A DNA stretch of 64,000 nucleotides from Gloeocapsa sp. PCC 7428 (GCF_000317555.1 NC_019745.1:4340001-4404000); one strand, 5' to 3'. Shown: positions 1 through 9,195, counted from the stretch's first letter. Notes: a model not told the origin generated them from the sequence alone. A program made the numbers and translations.

Positions 1-188
1 CAAAGACTAATACCGTCTAATTTCGGCAACTTGACATCGAGCAAAATCAGATCGTAGGCAAATACTTGTACTAACTCCCAAGCTGCTTCACCGTCGTTCG
101 CTGTTTCGACTGCATAGTGCTGCTGTGCCAAAACTAAGCGCAGCGCTTCAGTTATAAATTCGTCATCCTCTACTATTAAAATCTTCAT
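1..188 (-). CDS. Response regulator, receiver domain (5' part only, runs off window)
   Basis: Only the first 62 residues lie in the window; the gene continues past base 1. The reading from ATG at 188 gives MKILIVEDDEF, the acidic pocket of a receiver domain, and LLDVKLPKLDG with the likely phospho-acceptor Asp at residue 51. It would accept a phosphoryl group from a sensor kinase. It lies about 150 bp downstream of a hybrid histidine kinase on the same strand, so the two may act together. The output domain is outside the window, so the OmpR or other subfamily cannot be stated. The receiver assignment is secure. Confidence 0.9.
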   Translation of the reverse strand, partial: MKILIVEDDEFITEALRLVLAQQHYAVETANDGEAAWELVQVFAYDLILLDVKLPKLDGISL

Positions 189-240
189 AGTGGATGGCTC
201 ACGCCTATTGTCTCTCCACACTTATACTAGCCATTAAGCA

Positions 241-308
241 GTCATTGGTAACTGGTCATTGGTCATTGGGAAAATATCTATTACCAATGAACGATTACTG
301 ATTACCCA
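241..308. repeat. Degenerate GGTCATTGG / CCAATGA intergenic repeat
   Basis: Direct repeats of the kind GGTAACTGGTCATTGGTCATTGG are followed by complementary copies (TTACCAATGA, GATTACCC), so the tract can fold back on itself. A similar tract lies at 9096-9160. Such tracts are common between genes in cyanobacterial genomes; no function is claimed. Confidence 0.5.
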
Positions 309-337
309 TTTTCAAAAGGCGTAATTTCTCATTACTT

Positions 338-2848
338 CTACTTTTTGATCGCATAATGCAAAGTTTCTAATAAATCTTTTGCTGTGCAAGGCTTGGGTAG
401 AAAAGCTTGTACGCCTAAACCAGTTTTTGCCGCTATTTTTTCATTAGAACTCAGTCCACTTATGGCAATAATTTTTACTACAGGATTCATCTTTTGTAAC
501 GTCACAATTGTAAGCGTACCATCCATAGAAGGCATCATCATATCAAGTAAAACCACTGCAATTTCATCTTGATACTTAGCATAAATTGTCAAGGCTTTAG
601 CGCCATCACTTGCAGTTATAACGCGATAGTTATACGCTTCTAAAGAGAGCTTCGTTGCTTCACGAATACTTGTTTCATCATCAACAACTAAAATTAATTC
701 ACCATTTCCTAATAGAAGTTCGCTATCTTTGGTTGGTTGTGGTTCGGTTGCTTTGCTTGCAGGTAAGTATATGCTAAATTTTGTCCCTTTGCTAACTTCA
801 CTGTAGACATTCACAAACCCACCATGATTTTTTACAATTCCTAGTGCTGTAGCTAATCCTAATCCAGTACCTTTTCCGACTTCTTTAGTTGTAAAAAATG
901 GTTCAAAAATTCGCTCGATGATTTCCGGTGGAATGCCAATACCCGTATCAGTGACAGCGATCGCGACATAACATCCCACCGCTGCCTCGACATTCATCTG
1001 AGCATAGTGGTCATCAATTATAGTATTTTCTGCTTGAATACTTAAAGTGCCACCCTTGGGCATCGCATCGCGCGCATTAACTACTAAGTTCATCAATACT
1101 TGATGTAGTTGTGTCGCATCACCGAAAATTGTCCATAAATGAGGAGAAATATCGGTGACAACTTCAATTGATTTCGGAAAGGTTTCTTTAATGAGATGGA
1201 CAATTTCTGAGATTAAGTGTTTGACTTGTAAAGTAACGCGATCGCCTTCAAAACCACGTGCAAAAGACAAAACTTGTTTAACTAATGCCGCACCGCGTTT
1301 GACATTGCTTTCTAATGAGTTGAGTAAATGTTGACTTTGGGTATCGCTAAACTTCATTTGTAATAGTTGTACTGACATTAAAATCGGTGTCAATACATTA
1401 TTAAGATCGTGGGCAATTCCACCGGCTAGCGTACCAATACTTTCCATACGTTGTACGCGTAATAATTGTGCTTCGAGCCTTTTTTTCTCGGTGATGCCCG
1501 TGTTAACAACTAAGATTGATTTAGGATTTCCTTGCGCGTCGCGGACTAATGTCCAGCGACTGGCTACAATAATTTGTTTGCCATTTTTATCGACTTGACG
1601 CAACTCGCCTTGCCATTCGCCATCTGTGTTGAGCTTTTCTTGCGGAACGACAATTTCTAATGGTGGTTCGCCGTGTAAAAGTTCATCAGCATTTTTCCCC
1701 AAAGCTTCGCGCGCTTGCCAACCATACAAACGTTCTGCGCCTTTATTCCAAAAAGAAATTCGGTTTTCTAAGTCTTGAACAAAAATCGCATCGGTCGCAA
1801 TATCAAGTAACGCTGCTTGTTCGCGAATTGTTTGTTCGGCGGCGTAGCGATCGCTAATATCGGCAATCACTGCCATAATGCCATTAATCTGATTGCTAGC
1901 ATCGCGCAACGGTGCGGTAGAAAGCGAAATCGCGATCGCTTGACCATCTTGTTTATAACTACTCAGTTCAATACCACTCATTGCTTCACCTTGTAAGATG
2001 CGATCGCCAAGTTGACGATCGAGGTGCTGACTATCGAAAATGGGCAAACACTGATTCACTATCTCGCGACGACTCCAGCCCATAATTCTTTCAGCCGCTG
2101 GATTCCACAAACTCACTTTTCCACTAGGTGTGAGCGCTACAATTCCGAGGGGTGATGATTGAATCAGCGTTTCGAGTGTTTGGTTCGCTTTTCTCAGTGA
2201 CTCTTCTGCGTGTTGGCGTTGCTGGATGTAGCGGTGAATCAAGTAATACAACAGCACCAATAATCCGACATTGAGGAGGGTTGCTACTGAGGATGTCACG
2301 ATTTCATTGCGAAAGCCATTTTGCGACTGTTGCGCGCGTAATTGTAGCCTGAGGCGCTCGCTTTTTTCCATTTCGCCGACAATTTGGCGAATATCTTCCA
2401 TTAATTGCTTACCACGACCCGATAATACAATAGCTCTTGCTGTATCAAATTGATTTTTCTGCTCTAAGTCGATTGTGCGTTCTAGTTCGGCAAATTTCGC
2501 ACTCATGGCTTGTTCGAGTCGGGCGATTTGTTGCTGTTGCTTGGGGGAATCTGTGGTAAGTTGCTTGAGTTTGGCAAGTTGTTCCTGTGTTTGTGTCCTT
2601 GCTAATACATACGGTGCTAAGTATTGCGTATCGCTTGTGAGTAAGTAGCCGCGTTGTCCGGTTTCTGCATCTTTGAGTTTTGAAAGTGTTGTTTCTAGTT
2701 CGGCGATGACTTGATGGCTATGCGCGATCGCTTGTTCGTTCGTAATTAGTTTCTGCGTACTGCGATACGAAATCGCCGCATTGCCCAACGCAAACGCTAA
2801 AACGACAAAAAATCCTGCGGTTAGTCTTTTCGGAACGGAGCGTAGCAT
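338..2848 (-). CDS. Hybrid sensor histidine kinase (CHASE3-PAS-PAS-HisKA-HATPase-REC)
   Basis: Membrane-bound hybrid kinase. Numbering from an upstream in-frame GTG (2872; 844 residues), it has a membrane segment near 20-38, a CHASE3 sensor (about 40-185, with DAETGQRGYLLT), a second membrane segment near 196-213, two PAS domains (about 230-345 and 350-465), a HisKA dimerisation helix with His488 in GGIAHDLNN, an ATPase domain with NARDAM, DTGIGI and GTGLGLA, and a C-terminal receiver with VVDDE, Asp777 and Lys827. I prefer ATG at 2848 (MLRSVPKRL) because a purine-rich GAGGGGG lies about 11 bases upstream; the GTG has no such site. All residues needed for autophosphorylation and internal phosphotransfer are present. 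The periplasmic CHASE3 ligand is unknown. The next gene downstream is a response regulator. Confidence 0.93.
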   Translation of the reverse strand: MLRSVPKRLTAGFFVVLAFALGNAAISYRSTQKLITNEQAIAHSHQVIAELETTLSKLKDAETGQRGYLLTSDTQYLAPYVLARTQTQEQLAKLKQLTTDSPKQQQQIARLEQAMSAKFAELERTIDLEQKNQFDTARAIVLSGRGKQLMEDIRQIVGEMEKSERLRLQLRAQQSQNGFRNEIVTSSVATLLNVGLLVLLYYLIHRYIQQRQHAEESLRKANQTLETLIQSSPLGIVALTPSGKVSLWNPAAERIMGWSRREIVNQCLPIFDSQHLDRQLGDRILQGEAMSGIELSSYKQDGQAIAISLSTAPLRDASNQINGIMAVIADISDRYAAEQTIREQAALLDIATDAIFVQDLENRISFWNKGAERLYGWQAREALGKNADELLHGEPPLEIVVPQEKLNTDGEWQGELRQVDKNGKQIIVASRWTLVRDAQGNPKSILVVNTGITEKKRLEAQLLRVQRMESIGTLAGGIAHDLNNVLTPILMSVQLLQMKFSDTQSQHLLNSLESNVKRGAALVKQVLSFARGFEGDRVTLQVKHLISEIVHLIKETFPKSIEVVTDISPHLWTIFGDATQLHQVLMNLVVNARDAMPKGGTLSIQAENTIIDDHYAQMNVEAAVGCYVAIAVTDTGIGIPPEIIERIFEPFFTTKEVGKGTGLGLATALGIVKNHGGFVNVYSEVSKGTKFSIYLPASKATEPQPTKDSELLLGNGELILVVDDETSIREATKLSLEAYNYRVITASDGAKALTIYAKYQDEIAVVLLDMMMPSMDGTLTIVTLQKMNPVVKIIAISGLSSNEKIAAKTGLGVQAFLPKPCTAKDLLETLHYAIKK

Positions 2849-3279
2849 CAGCGCGATCGCCCCCTCTACCACATTTGGCGAACTAAAGCTATCTCGTACA
2901 CTGTATCAATTGTGTATTTTGTTTTCCTGTCGGTTGACAGTTGCATAAATACCTGCTGAGTTACTCGGTCTAACTTTTCGACAAAATCTAGTAATCGAGC
3001 GGCAATTTAGGACATTATAGAAGCTCAGAGAAATTACCCTAATTAGCTTTTAACCCTGACCTGTACTCTATTACTGATTTCGGCTTAACTTCAATTTGAC
3101 TGCCAATTATTTTGATTTTATCTTGCGGGTGAGTATTTTTGCGTTAAACTTTCCAAACACTAATATGAGTATTCACAATTGCTTGGCTAATCAAACAAAA
3201 AATATCTCTGTGCTATTCACAACACATCTTCAAGCATCGCGATCGCTACAGTAGTCATGTAAGAAAAAAGGCTGTTTCT
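2849..3279. other. Intergenic region, divergent kinase / ackA
   Basis: About 430 bases between divergent genes. It must hold both promoters but I see no convincing operator, RNA or small gene. A short inverted repeat (CTGTC..GACAG) near 2925-2940 is too small to interpret. Confidence 0.4.
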
Positions 3280-4497
3280 ATGAAAATCCTTGTCCTTAAC
3301 GCAGGATCGAGTAGCCAAAAAAGTTGTTTATACGAACTGAGCGATCCTTTACCCGACTCGCCCCCGCATCCCCTATGGGAAGCGAAAGTAGACTGGGGTC
3401 AGCATCCTGGAGTAGCCACAATTAAAATTAAAGCTCAAGATAGAGTTTTAGAAACCGAACTCGAAACCGATTCGCGCCCCGAAGTGTTTTCCTACTTATT
3501 CGATACCTTAGTTAAGGGTAAAACGCAGGTTATTGACGATCTCAGTGAAATTGATATTGCAGGTCATCGCGTTGTCCATGGCGGTCAAGATTACCGCGAA
3601 GCAACTCTAATTACTCCTGAAGTCAAAGATACTATTTTACTTTTATCTGATTTTGCGCCTTTGCACAATCCTGCGAACCTTGAAGGCATTGAAGCGATTG
3701 AACAACTGCTACCATCTTTACCGCAAGTTGCCGTGTTTGATACTGCATTTCATAGTCAGATACCATTAAGTGCAGCAGTGTATCCAGGACCTTACGAATG
3801 GTTTGAGCAGGGTATTCGCCGCTATGGTTTTCATGGTATTAGTCACCAATATTGCGCGCATCGGGCTGCAACGCTGCTAAAGCGCGATTTACAGTCTTTA
3901 CGGTTGATTGTTTGTCATTTGGGAAATGGTTGCTCATTATCCGCCATCTGTGACGGGGTAAGCATTGATACAACAATGGGCTTTACTCCCCTTGAAGGGT
4001 TGATGATGGGAAGTCGCTGTGGCTCAATTGACCCTGGTATTTTAATTTACCTTTTGCGCGATCGCCAACTTGATGCGGATAAGCTCGATGAAATCCTCAA
4101 TTATGCTTCTGGCTTAAAGGGAATTTCTGGAATTTCCCAAGATATGCGTCAAATCCAAAGTGCGATCGCATCTAGTAACTCGCGCGCCCAACTTGCTTTC
4201 GATATGTATGTGCATTCGTTACGCAAACACATCGGTGCCATGCTAGCAACTCTAGGCGGTTTAGATGCATTAGTCTTCACAGGTGGTGTCGGTGAAAATC
4301 AAGCCCAATTGCGCGCTTTGGCGTGTGAATCGTTTGCTTTTTTAGGGTTAAAGCTCGATTTAGACAAAAATGCCGATTCTCCAGGCGATACCGATATTGC
4401 TACAGATGATTCTACAGTGCGCGTTTTAATTATCAACACCCAAGAAGATTGGGCGATCGCCACCGAATGCTGGAAGTTAACTCAAAGTAGTAAATAA
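3280..4497 (+). CDS. ackA: Acetate kinase
   Basis: Converts acetyl phosphate and ADP to acetate and ATP (reversible), in the cytoplasm, usually paired with phosphotransacetylase (Pta). The 405-residue product has the usual family length. The N-terminal ASKHA signature reads LVLNAGSSSQK; GHRVVHGG, VAVFDTAFH, RRYGFHGISHQY, HLGNGCS and FTGGVGEN follow in the expected order. No pta gene is adjacent. A short GC-rich inverted repeat (GCGGTT..AACCGC, 4518-4532) follows the stop and may help end transcription, though it lacks a T tract. Confidence 0.96.
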   Translation: MKILVLNAGSSSQKSCLYELSDPLPDSPPHPLWEAKVDWGQHPGVATIKIKAQDRVLETELETDSRPEVFSYLFDTLVKGKTQVIDDLSEIDIAGHRVVHGGQDYREATLITPEVKDTILLLSDFAPLHNPANLEGIEAIEQLLPSLPQVAVFDTAFHSQIPLSAAVYPGPYEWFEQGIRRYGFHGISHQYCAHRAATLLKRDLQSLRLIVCHLGNGCSLSAICDGVSIDTTMGFTPLEGLMMGSRCGSIDPGILIYLLRDRQLDADKLDEILNYASGLKGISGISQDMRQIQSAIASSNSRAQLAFDMYVHSLRKHIGAMLATLGGLDALVFTGGVGENQAQLRALACESFAFLGLKLDLDKNADSPGDTDIATDDSTVRVLIINTQEDWAIATECWKLTQSSK

Positions 4498-4566
4498 AAG
4501 TTTTCGTCTATATAGCTGCGGTTTCTAACCGCTTGACACCAAAGAAAAAAATGGTTAATCTACAAG

Positions 4567-4582
4567 TTAACGTTAACGTCAA
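4567..4582. promoter_or_regulatory. Probable MerR operator upstream of the merR-family gene
   Basis: The 16 bases TTAACGTTAACGTCAA differ at one position from the perfect palindrome TTGACGTTAACGTCAA found after the same regulator gene (5010-5025). Two near-identical sites flanking one MerR gene suggest self-regulation plus control of the next gene. Confidence 0.6.
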
Positions 4583-4615
4583 TCTGGTGCATCAGTAAAC
4601 AAAGTGATTGAAAAA

Positions 4616-4993
4616 ATGCGAATTGGAGAGCTAGCGCAAAAAGCTGGCGTGACTCCAAGAACTATTCGCTACTATGAAAACTTAGGATTATTACACCCAA
4701 GTGAACGGGAGGGAAGTGGCTTTCGCTATTACACGGAAGCTGAGTTACTGCGACTACAAAAAATTGATTGTCTCAAATCACTTGGACTTACTCTCGAAGA
4801 AATTGCTAGCGTGATTGACTTGTACTTTGAAGATCCAACCGAACTCAAAGCCAAGCAAAAGGTGTTAACAATCTTGCAGGCGCATCTCCAAGAAACTGAC
4901 GACAAATTGAGCGCACTCGCGCAGTTTCGTTCAGAGTTGCTTTTCAATATTACGAAAATTCAAAAATGTATTGAGCAAATCAATAGCCAGTAA
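4616..4993 (+). CDS. MerR-family transcriptional regulator
   Basis: Dimeric DNA-binding regulator with a winged helix-turn-helix (MRIGELAQKAGVTPRTIRYYE...GFRYYTEAELLRL) followed by a long dimerisation coiled coil. I start at ATG 4616 because the family begins at the MxIGELA strand; an in-frame GTG at 4604 would add four residues. There are two cysteines, one in the linker region (KIDCLKSL) and one near the C terminus (IQKCIEQ), but no metal-binding C-terminal loop of the CueR/ZntR kind, so the effector is unlikely to be a simple metal. It lies just upstream of a quinone oxidoreductase and an old yellow enzyme, with palindromes on both sides, so it probably controls that run and itself. Confidence 0.88.
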   Translation: MRIGELAQKAGVTPRTIRYYENLGLLHPSEREGSGFRYYTEAELLRLQKIDCLKSLGLTLEEIASVIDLYFEDPTELKAKQKVLTILQAHLQETDDKLSALAQFRSELLFNITKIQKCIEQINSQ

Positions 4994-5009
4994 TTTTTTT
5001 TGATTTGTA

Positions 5010-5025
5010 TTGACGTTAACGTCAA
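5010..5025. promoter_or_regulatory. Perfect 16-bp palindrome, probable MerR operator
   Basis: TTGACGTTAACGTCAA is its own reverse complement and sits 22 bases before the quinone oxidoreductase start and 17 bases after the regulator stop. A 15/16 copy lies ahead of the regulator (4567-4582). The shape fits MerR-family operators. I could not place a confident -10 box at the 19-base spacing typical of the family. Confidence 0.65.
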
Positions 5026-5047
5026 GGTTAAGAACAGGTAAAGTGCA

Positions 5048-6055
5048 ATGAAGGTATACGAAATTCAACAATTTGGCATCGATGCGCTAACATTAACCGA
5101 ACGCCCCGATCCGCAACTGAGTTACGGACAAGTACTTGTGAAAATGCGCGCGGCTTCGTTGAATTACCGCGATTTGATGGTCGTCAAAGGTTTATACGAT
5201 CCAAAGCTAGCTTTACCGAGAATTCCTTTTTCTGATGGTGTAGGCGCAGTTGTCGCGGTAGGTGAAGGCGTAACGCGCGTGAAAGTCGGCGATCGCGTTG
5301 CGGGACTTTTCTTTCAAAAGTGGATAGGCGGCGAACTGACACAAGAAATTGCGCAATCAGCTTTAGGCGGTGCAATTGACGGGATTTTAGCTGAGTACGC
5401 CGTACTGCATGAAGATGGTATTGTTCGCGTACCCGAACATCTCACCGATGAAGAAGCTGCAAGTTTACCTTGTGCGGCTGTCACTGCATGGAATGCGCTA
5501 TTTCACGCGGGTAATTTAAAAGCCGGTGATACCGTATTGGTGCAAGGAACTGGCGGAGTTTCGATATTTGCGTTGCAATTCGCTGTCCTTGCGGGTGCAA
5601 AGGCGATCGCGACATCAAGTAGCAATGAGAAACTAGAACGCGTCCGCAAAATGGGCGCAGCAGAAACAATTAACTATAAACAAATCCCTGAATGGGGACA
5701 ACGAGTGCGCGAACTCACCGATGGTAAAGGCGTTGATTATGTCGTTGAAGTCGGCGGCGCGGGAACGTTATCCGAATCGCTACGCGCGGTACGTCACGGC
5801 GGACAAATTAGTTTAATTGGGGTTTTAAGCGGTGGTAAAGGCGAAGTTGCAACCGCAGCCATTTTGATGAAAAACGTCCGCGTACAGGGAATTTATGTTG
5901 GTTCGCGCGAGATGTTCGCGGCGATGAATTCGGCGATCGCCTTGCACAAATTACGCCCTGTCGTCGATCGCGTGTATCCTTTCCACGAAGTACCAGAAGC
6001 GCTGAAATACATGGAAAGTGGTTCGCACTTCGGTAAAATTTGCATTCGCTTTTAA
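5048..6055 (+). CDS. NAD(P)H:quinone oxidoreductase / zinc-independent MDR alcohol dehydrogenase family
   Basis: Medium-chain dehydrogenase/reductase of 335 residues, predicted to reduce quinones or alpha,beta-unsaturated carbonyls with NAD(P)H. The N-terminal GroES-like domain (MKVYEIQQFGIDALTL..SLNYRDLMV..IPFSDGVGAVVAVGEGV..VGDRVAG) lacks the zinc cysteines and the structural zinc loop, which marks the quinone-oxidoreductase branch. The Rossmann domain has VLVQGTGGVSIFALQFA. It follows the MerR gene and its operator and is followed after 16 bases by an old yellow enzyme, so the two are likely cotranscribed. The exact substrate cannot be read from the sequence. Confidence 0.9.
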   Translation: MKVYEIQQFGIDALTLTERPDPQLSYGQVLVKMRAASLNYRDLMVVKGLYDPKLALPRIPFSDGVGAVVAVGEGVTRVKVGDRVAGLFFQKWIGGELTQEIAQSALGGAIDGILAEYAVLHEDGIVRVPEHLTDEEAASLPCAAVTAWNALFHAGNLKAGDTVLVQGTGGVSIFALQFAVLAGAKAIATSSSNEKLERVRKMGAAETINYKQIPEWGQRVRELTDGKGVDYVVEVGGAGTLSESLRAVRHGGQISLIGVLSGGKGEVATAAILMKNVRVQGIYVGSREMFAAMNSAIALHKLRPVVDRVYPFHEVPEALKYMESGSHFGKICIRF

Positions 6056-6071
6056 TTATCAAAGAAAAACC

Positions 6072-7145
6072 ATGCCACATTTATTCGATACTTATCAACT
6101 CAAAGACATCAGATTACGCAACCGTATTGGTGTTTCGCCAATGTGTCAGTATACTTCTGATGACGGTGTAGCAACCGATTGGCATTTAGTTCACCTAGGT
6201 TCGCGTGCGGTAGGTGGTGCAGGATTAATTATTGCCGAAGCTACCGCAGTCGAAGCGCGGGGACGCATTTCCCCTAATGATGCGGGAATTTGGGCAGACA
6301 AGCACATCGAACCGCTACAACGCATCAACCAATTTATCAAAGCGCACGGTGCAGTACCAGGAATTCAAATAGCCCACGCTGGTAGAAAAGCAAGTTCCGC
6401 ACGTCCTTGGGAAGGCGATCGTTCGCTCAAAGATGAAGAAGGAGGTTGGGAAACTATTGCACCCAGTCCTCTAGCTTTTGGTAACAAACTGTGGCGAGTT
6501 CCAAAAGAAATGACGAAAGAAGATATTCAAGAAGTACAAAATGCGTTTCGCGCTGCTGCATTGCGTGCTTTAGAAGCAGGTTACGAGTGGTTGGAGTTAC
6601 ATTTTGCTCACGGTTATTTAGCCCACAGCTTTTACTCACCCCTGGCAAATCAACGTACTGATGAGTATGGCGGTAGTTTCGTCAACCGTATTCGTTTTGT
6701 AATAGAAACAACGCAAGCTGTCCGCGAAGTTTGGTCAGAACGTTTACCATTAACCGCACGGTTATCCTGTTCCGATTGGGTAGAAGGCGGTTGGACAATC
6801 GAAGACTCGGTGGAACTTGCTAAAAAACTAAAAATCGAAGGTGTAGATTTGATCGACTGTAGTTCGGGTTTTAATTCTCCCGATTACAAAAACTATCCTT
6901 TCGGTGCGGGTTGGCAAGTGCCTTTTGCCCAGAAGATTCGCCACGAAGCTGAAATCGCGACAGCGGCGGTAGGTTCAATTACTAACCCGATGCAAGCTGA
7001 TGAAATTATCCGTAATGGACGTGCAGATATTGTTCTCATTGGGCGCGAAATGTTACGCGATCCTTACTGGGCTTATCGTGCGGCGCAAGAATTACATCAA
7101 GAGGAAAAACTAAATTTACCAATTCAATACGCGAGTGGGCTGTAG
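6072..7145 (+). CDS. NADH:flavin oxidoreductase, YqjM-type old yellow enzyme
   Basis: FMN-dependent ene-reductase that reduces activated C=C bonds, as in enones and nitro compounds. ATG 6072 gives MPHLFDTYQLKDIRLRNRIG, the normal family start, while the open frame begins 54 bases earlier inside the previous gene. The product has 357 residues. VSPMCQYTSDDG carries Cys25 and Tyr27 of the YqjM class, GRKAS supplies an FMN/phosphate-side arginine region, and LHFAHGYLAHSFYSP has the His-x-x-His pair that binds the substrate oxygen. C-terminal VLIGREMLRDPYW binds the FMN phosphate. It lies 16 bases after the quinone oxidoreductase; both act on electrophilic carbonyls, consistent with shared control by the MerR gene upstream. 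Confidence 0.94.
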   Translation: MPHLFDTYQLKDIRLRNRIGVSPMCQYTSDDGVATDWHLVHLGSRAVGGAGLIIAEATAVEARGRISPNDAGIWADKHIEPLQRINQFIKAHGAVPGIQIAHAGRKASSARPWEGDRSLKDEEGGWETIAPSPLAFGNKLWRVPKEMTKEDIQEVQNAFRAAALRALEAGYEWLELHFAHGYLAHSFYSPLANQRTDEYGGSFVNRIRFVIETTQAVREVWSERLPLTARLSCSDWVEGGWTIEDSVELAKKLKIEGVDLIDCSSGFNSPDYKNYPFGAGWQVPFAQKIRHEAEIATAAVGSITNPMQADEIIRNGRADIVLIGREMLRDPYWAYRAAQELHQEEKLNLPIQYASGL

Positions 7146-7222
7146 AGATATATCGCGTTAGGTCGTTCGACTGATTGTGCTGAGCATCTAACCACTGCGC
7201 TCGTAACCGAACAGGAGGAATC

Positions 7223-8191
7223 ATGCCAACAGTAAATCATCGCTTTATTGATACCAATGGCATCAGAATGCATATTGCGGAGCAAGGTCGAGGAGAACTT
7301 GTTATCTTGTGTCATGGCTTTCCAGAATGCTGGTACTCCTGGCGACATCAACTTGCAGCGATCGCGGATGCTGGATTCCACGTAGTAGCACCCGATCAGC
7401 GTGGCTATGGGCAAACTGATCAGCCAGAGTCGATTGAAGCATACAACATTCTTCAGTTAACAAGTGATATTGTTGGGCTGGTTCATGCCCTTGATTGCGA
7501 ACAAGCAATCATTATTGGGCACGATCAGGGCGCGACTGTTGCTTGGCATTGTGCTTTATTACGTCCAGATCTATTCAAGGCGATCGCTTTGCTAAGCGTT
7601 CCTTATCGCGCTAGATCCTGGGAAAGTAGACCACCAACGGAAATGCTGAAACGCATGGCTAGTGAGCAACAGTCCTACATGCTGTATTTTCAGGAACAAG
7701 GGTTAATAGAGGCGGAACTGGAAGCCGACGTTCGTAAATCTCTCAGCATGATCCTCTATTCCGCATCAGGTGATGCACCACCCGAAAAAAGGTGGCGGTT
7801 TCTGTTCGACAAATCGGAAAAATTTATAGATACTGTTACTCAGCCAGAGCAACTTCCGAGTTGGTTGACTGAGCAAGACCTTGATTTCCTGACACGTGAG
7901 TTCGAGCGAACAGGATTTCGAGGAGGGTTGGCTCGGTATCGAAACCTGGACAGAGATTGGGAACTCACGCGCTTTTTGAGTGGTGCGAAGATCCAACAAC
8001 CCGCTTTGTTTATTGGGGGAGAGTTTGATGCGATCGTTACGAGAAATCAAGATCTCTTCAACAATCTAGAAAAAACAATGCCGAACTTGAGAAAAAAGGT
8101 ATTGTTGCCAAACACCGGACATTGGATTCAGCAGGAACGCCCTACTGAAGTCAATCAATTGCTCATCGAGTTTTTGGCAAACGCAGTGTAA
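7223..8191 (+). CDS. Alpha/beta hydrolase, epoxide-hydrolase-like
   Basis: Soluble 322-residue hydrolase. HGFPECWYSWRHQ contains the HGxP oxyanion motif typical of epoxide hydrolases, DQRGYGQTD follows, the nucleophile elbow is IGHDQGATVAW with Asp as nucleophile rather than Ser, the acid lies in FIGGEFDAIV and the base in NTGHWIQQERP. An Asp nucleophile separates it from esterases and fits epoxide or halide hydrolysis. A strong ribosome site (AGGAGG, 7212-7217) precedes the ATG. It continues the plus-strand detoxification run, 77 bases after the old yellow enzyme. A haloalkane dehalogenase role is an alternative. Confidence 0.9.
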   Translation: MPTVNHRFIDTNGIRMHIAEQGRGELVILCHGFPECWYSWRHQLAAIADAGFHVVAPDQRGYGQTDQPESIEAYNILQLTSDIVGLVHALDCEQAIIIGHDQGATVAWHCALLRPDLFKAIALLSVPYRARSWESRPPTEMLKRMASEQQSYMLYFQEQGLIEAELEADVRKSLSMILYSASGDAPPEKRWRFLFDKSEKFIDTVTQPEQLPSWLTEQDLDFLTREFERTGFRGGLARYRNLDRDWELTRFLSGAKIQQPALFIGGEFDAIVTRNQDLFNNLEKTMPNLRKKVLLPNTGHWIQQERPTEVNQLLIEFLANAV

Positions 8192-8280
8192 CAGAGCCTT
8201 CAGATGGAATATAGCTTAGTGCTCGAAAAAATTCCAACTACACAAACCACACCTACGAAAGCGATTAGCACTCTTCAATT

Positions 8281-8320
8281 GGCAATTAGCTAAGAGCTAA
8301 CCGCTAACAGCTAGTAGCTT
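8281..8320. repeat. AGCTAA/GCTAAC short tandem-like repeat
   Basis: The interval holds several imperfect copies of TTAGCT / AGCTAA / GCTAACAGCTA that can pair with each other. This type of tract recurs between cyanobacterial genes. No function is claimed. Confidence 0.4.
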
Positions 8321-8380
8321 TAGTGAAGCCGTGACTTCAGTTGCTTGGCGCTTTGCATAACACATAACTAGGAGATACCA

Positions 8381-9088
8381 ATGATTGACCTTTATTACTG
8401 GACAACGCCCAACGGTCACAAAATCACAATGTTTCTAGAGGAAGCTGAACTTCCTTACACGCTCATTCCTGTCAATATTGGTACGGGAGATCAGTTTAAA
8501 CCCGATTTTCTTAAAATTGCCCCAAATAATCGCATTCCTGCAATTGTCGATCGCGCCCCAGCAGATGGCGGCGAACCCATTTCAGTGTTTGAATCAGGAG
8601 CAATTTTGCTGTATTTAGCCGAAAAAACGGGAAAACTGATTGCAACAGATATCCGCCAACGTGCTGAAGTTTTGCAATGGTTATTTTGGCAAATGGGCGG
8701 TTTAGGACCAATGGCAGGGCAAAATCATCATTTTAGTCAGTATGCACCTGAAAAAATTCCTTATGCAATAGACCGCTACGTTAATGAAACAGGGCGCTTG
8801 TATGCAGTCATGAATAAACGGTTAAGCGATCGCACTTTTCTGGCAGGTAATAACTACTCAATCGCAGATATTGCTGCTTATCCGTGGATTGTACCGTATG
8901 AACGCCAAGGACAAAAGCTAGAGAATTTCCCTCATTTGCAGCGCTGGTTTGAAGCGATTAAAGCACGTCCGGCAACAATTCGTGCTTACGAGAAAGCAGA
9001 AGCATTTAAAGATCAAGCACTCGATATCGAGAAGTCACGAAACTTGTTGTTTAACCAATCAGCAAACACAATTCAGCAAAAAAGCTAA
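8381..9088 (+). CDS. Glutathione S-transferase family protein (YghU/YfcG-like)
   Basis: Cytosolic GST fold of 235 residues. The N-terminal thioredoxin-like domain reads YYWTTPNGHKITMFLEEAELPY, where TPNGHK is the glutathione-contact motif of YghU/YfcG enzymes, with the cis-Pro segment NNRIPAIVD and FESGAILLYLAEKTGKL (Glu-Ser glutathione contact). The C-terminal helical domain contains FLAGNNYSIADIAAYPW, the N-capping box. It probably conjugates or reduces electrophiles or peroxides with glutathione. A good ribosome site (AGGAG) precedes the start. Its place after an epoxide-hydrolase-like gene supports a detoxification role. Confidence 0.92.
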   Translation: MIDLYYWTTPNGHKITMFLEEAELPYTLIPVNIGTGDQFKPDFLKIAPNNRIPAIVDRAPADGGEPISVFESGAILLYLAEKTGKLIATDIRQRAEVLQWLFWQMGGLGPMAGQNHHFSQYAPEKIPYAIDRYVNETGRLYAVMNKRLSDRTFLAGNNYSIADIAAYPWIVPYERQGQKLENFPHLQRWFEAIKARPATIRAYEKAEAFKDQALDIEKSRNLLFNQSANTIQQKS

Positions 9089-9095
9089 GTAGGTT

Positions 9096-9160
9096 AGGTA
9101 ATGAGTAATGGGTAATGGGTGGTGGAAATGTTTTCTATATGACCAATTACCAGTTACCAA
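9096..9160. repeat. GGTAATGGGTAATGG / CCAATTACCAGTTACC inverted repeat tract
   Basis: Repeats of GGTAATG are followed, after about 25 bases, by complementary ACCAATTACCAGTTACC, so the tract can form a hairpin. It resembles the tract at 241-308. Confidence 0.45.
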
Positions 9161-9195
9161 GCTTTAATCTACGTTCGTTTTCATCCACTTAACTG

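Noticed and set aside
8269-8300. Possible CIRCE element (TTAGCACTC half-site)
   Set aside because: The second half GAGTGCTAA is missing; the sequence belongs to a repeat tract, and no chaperone gene follows.
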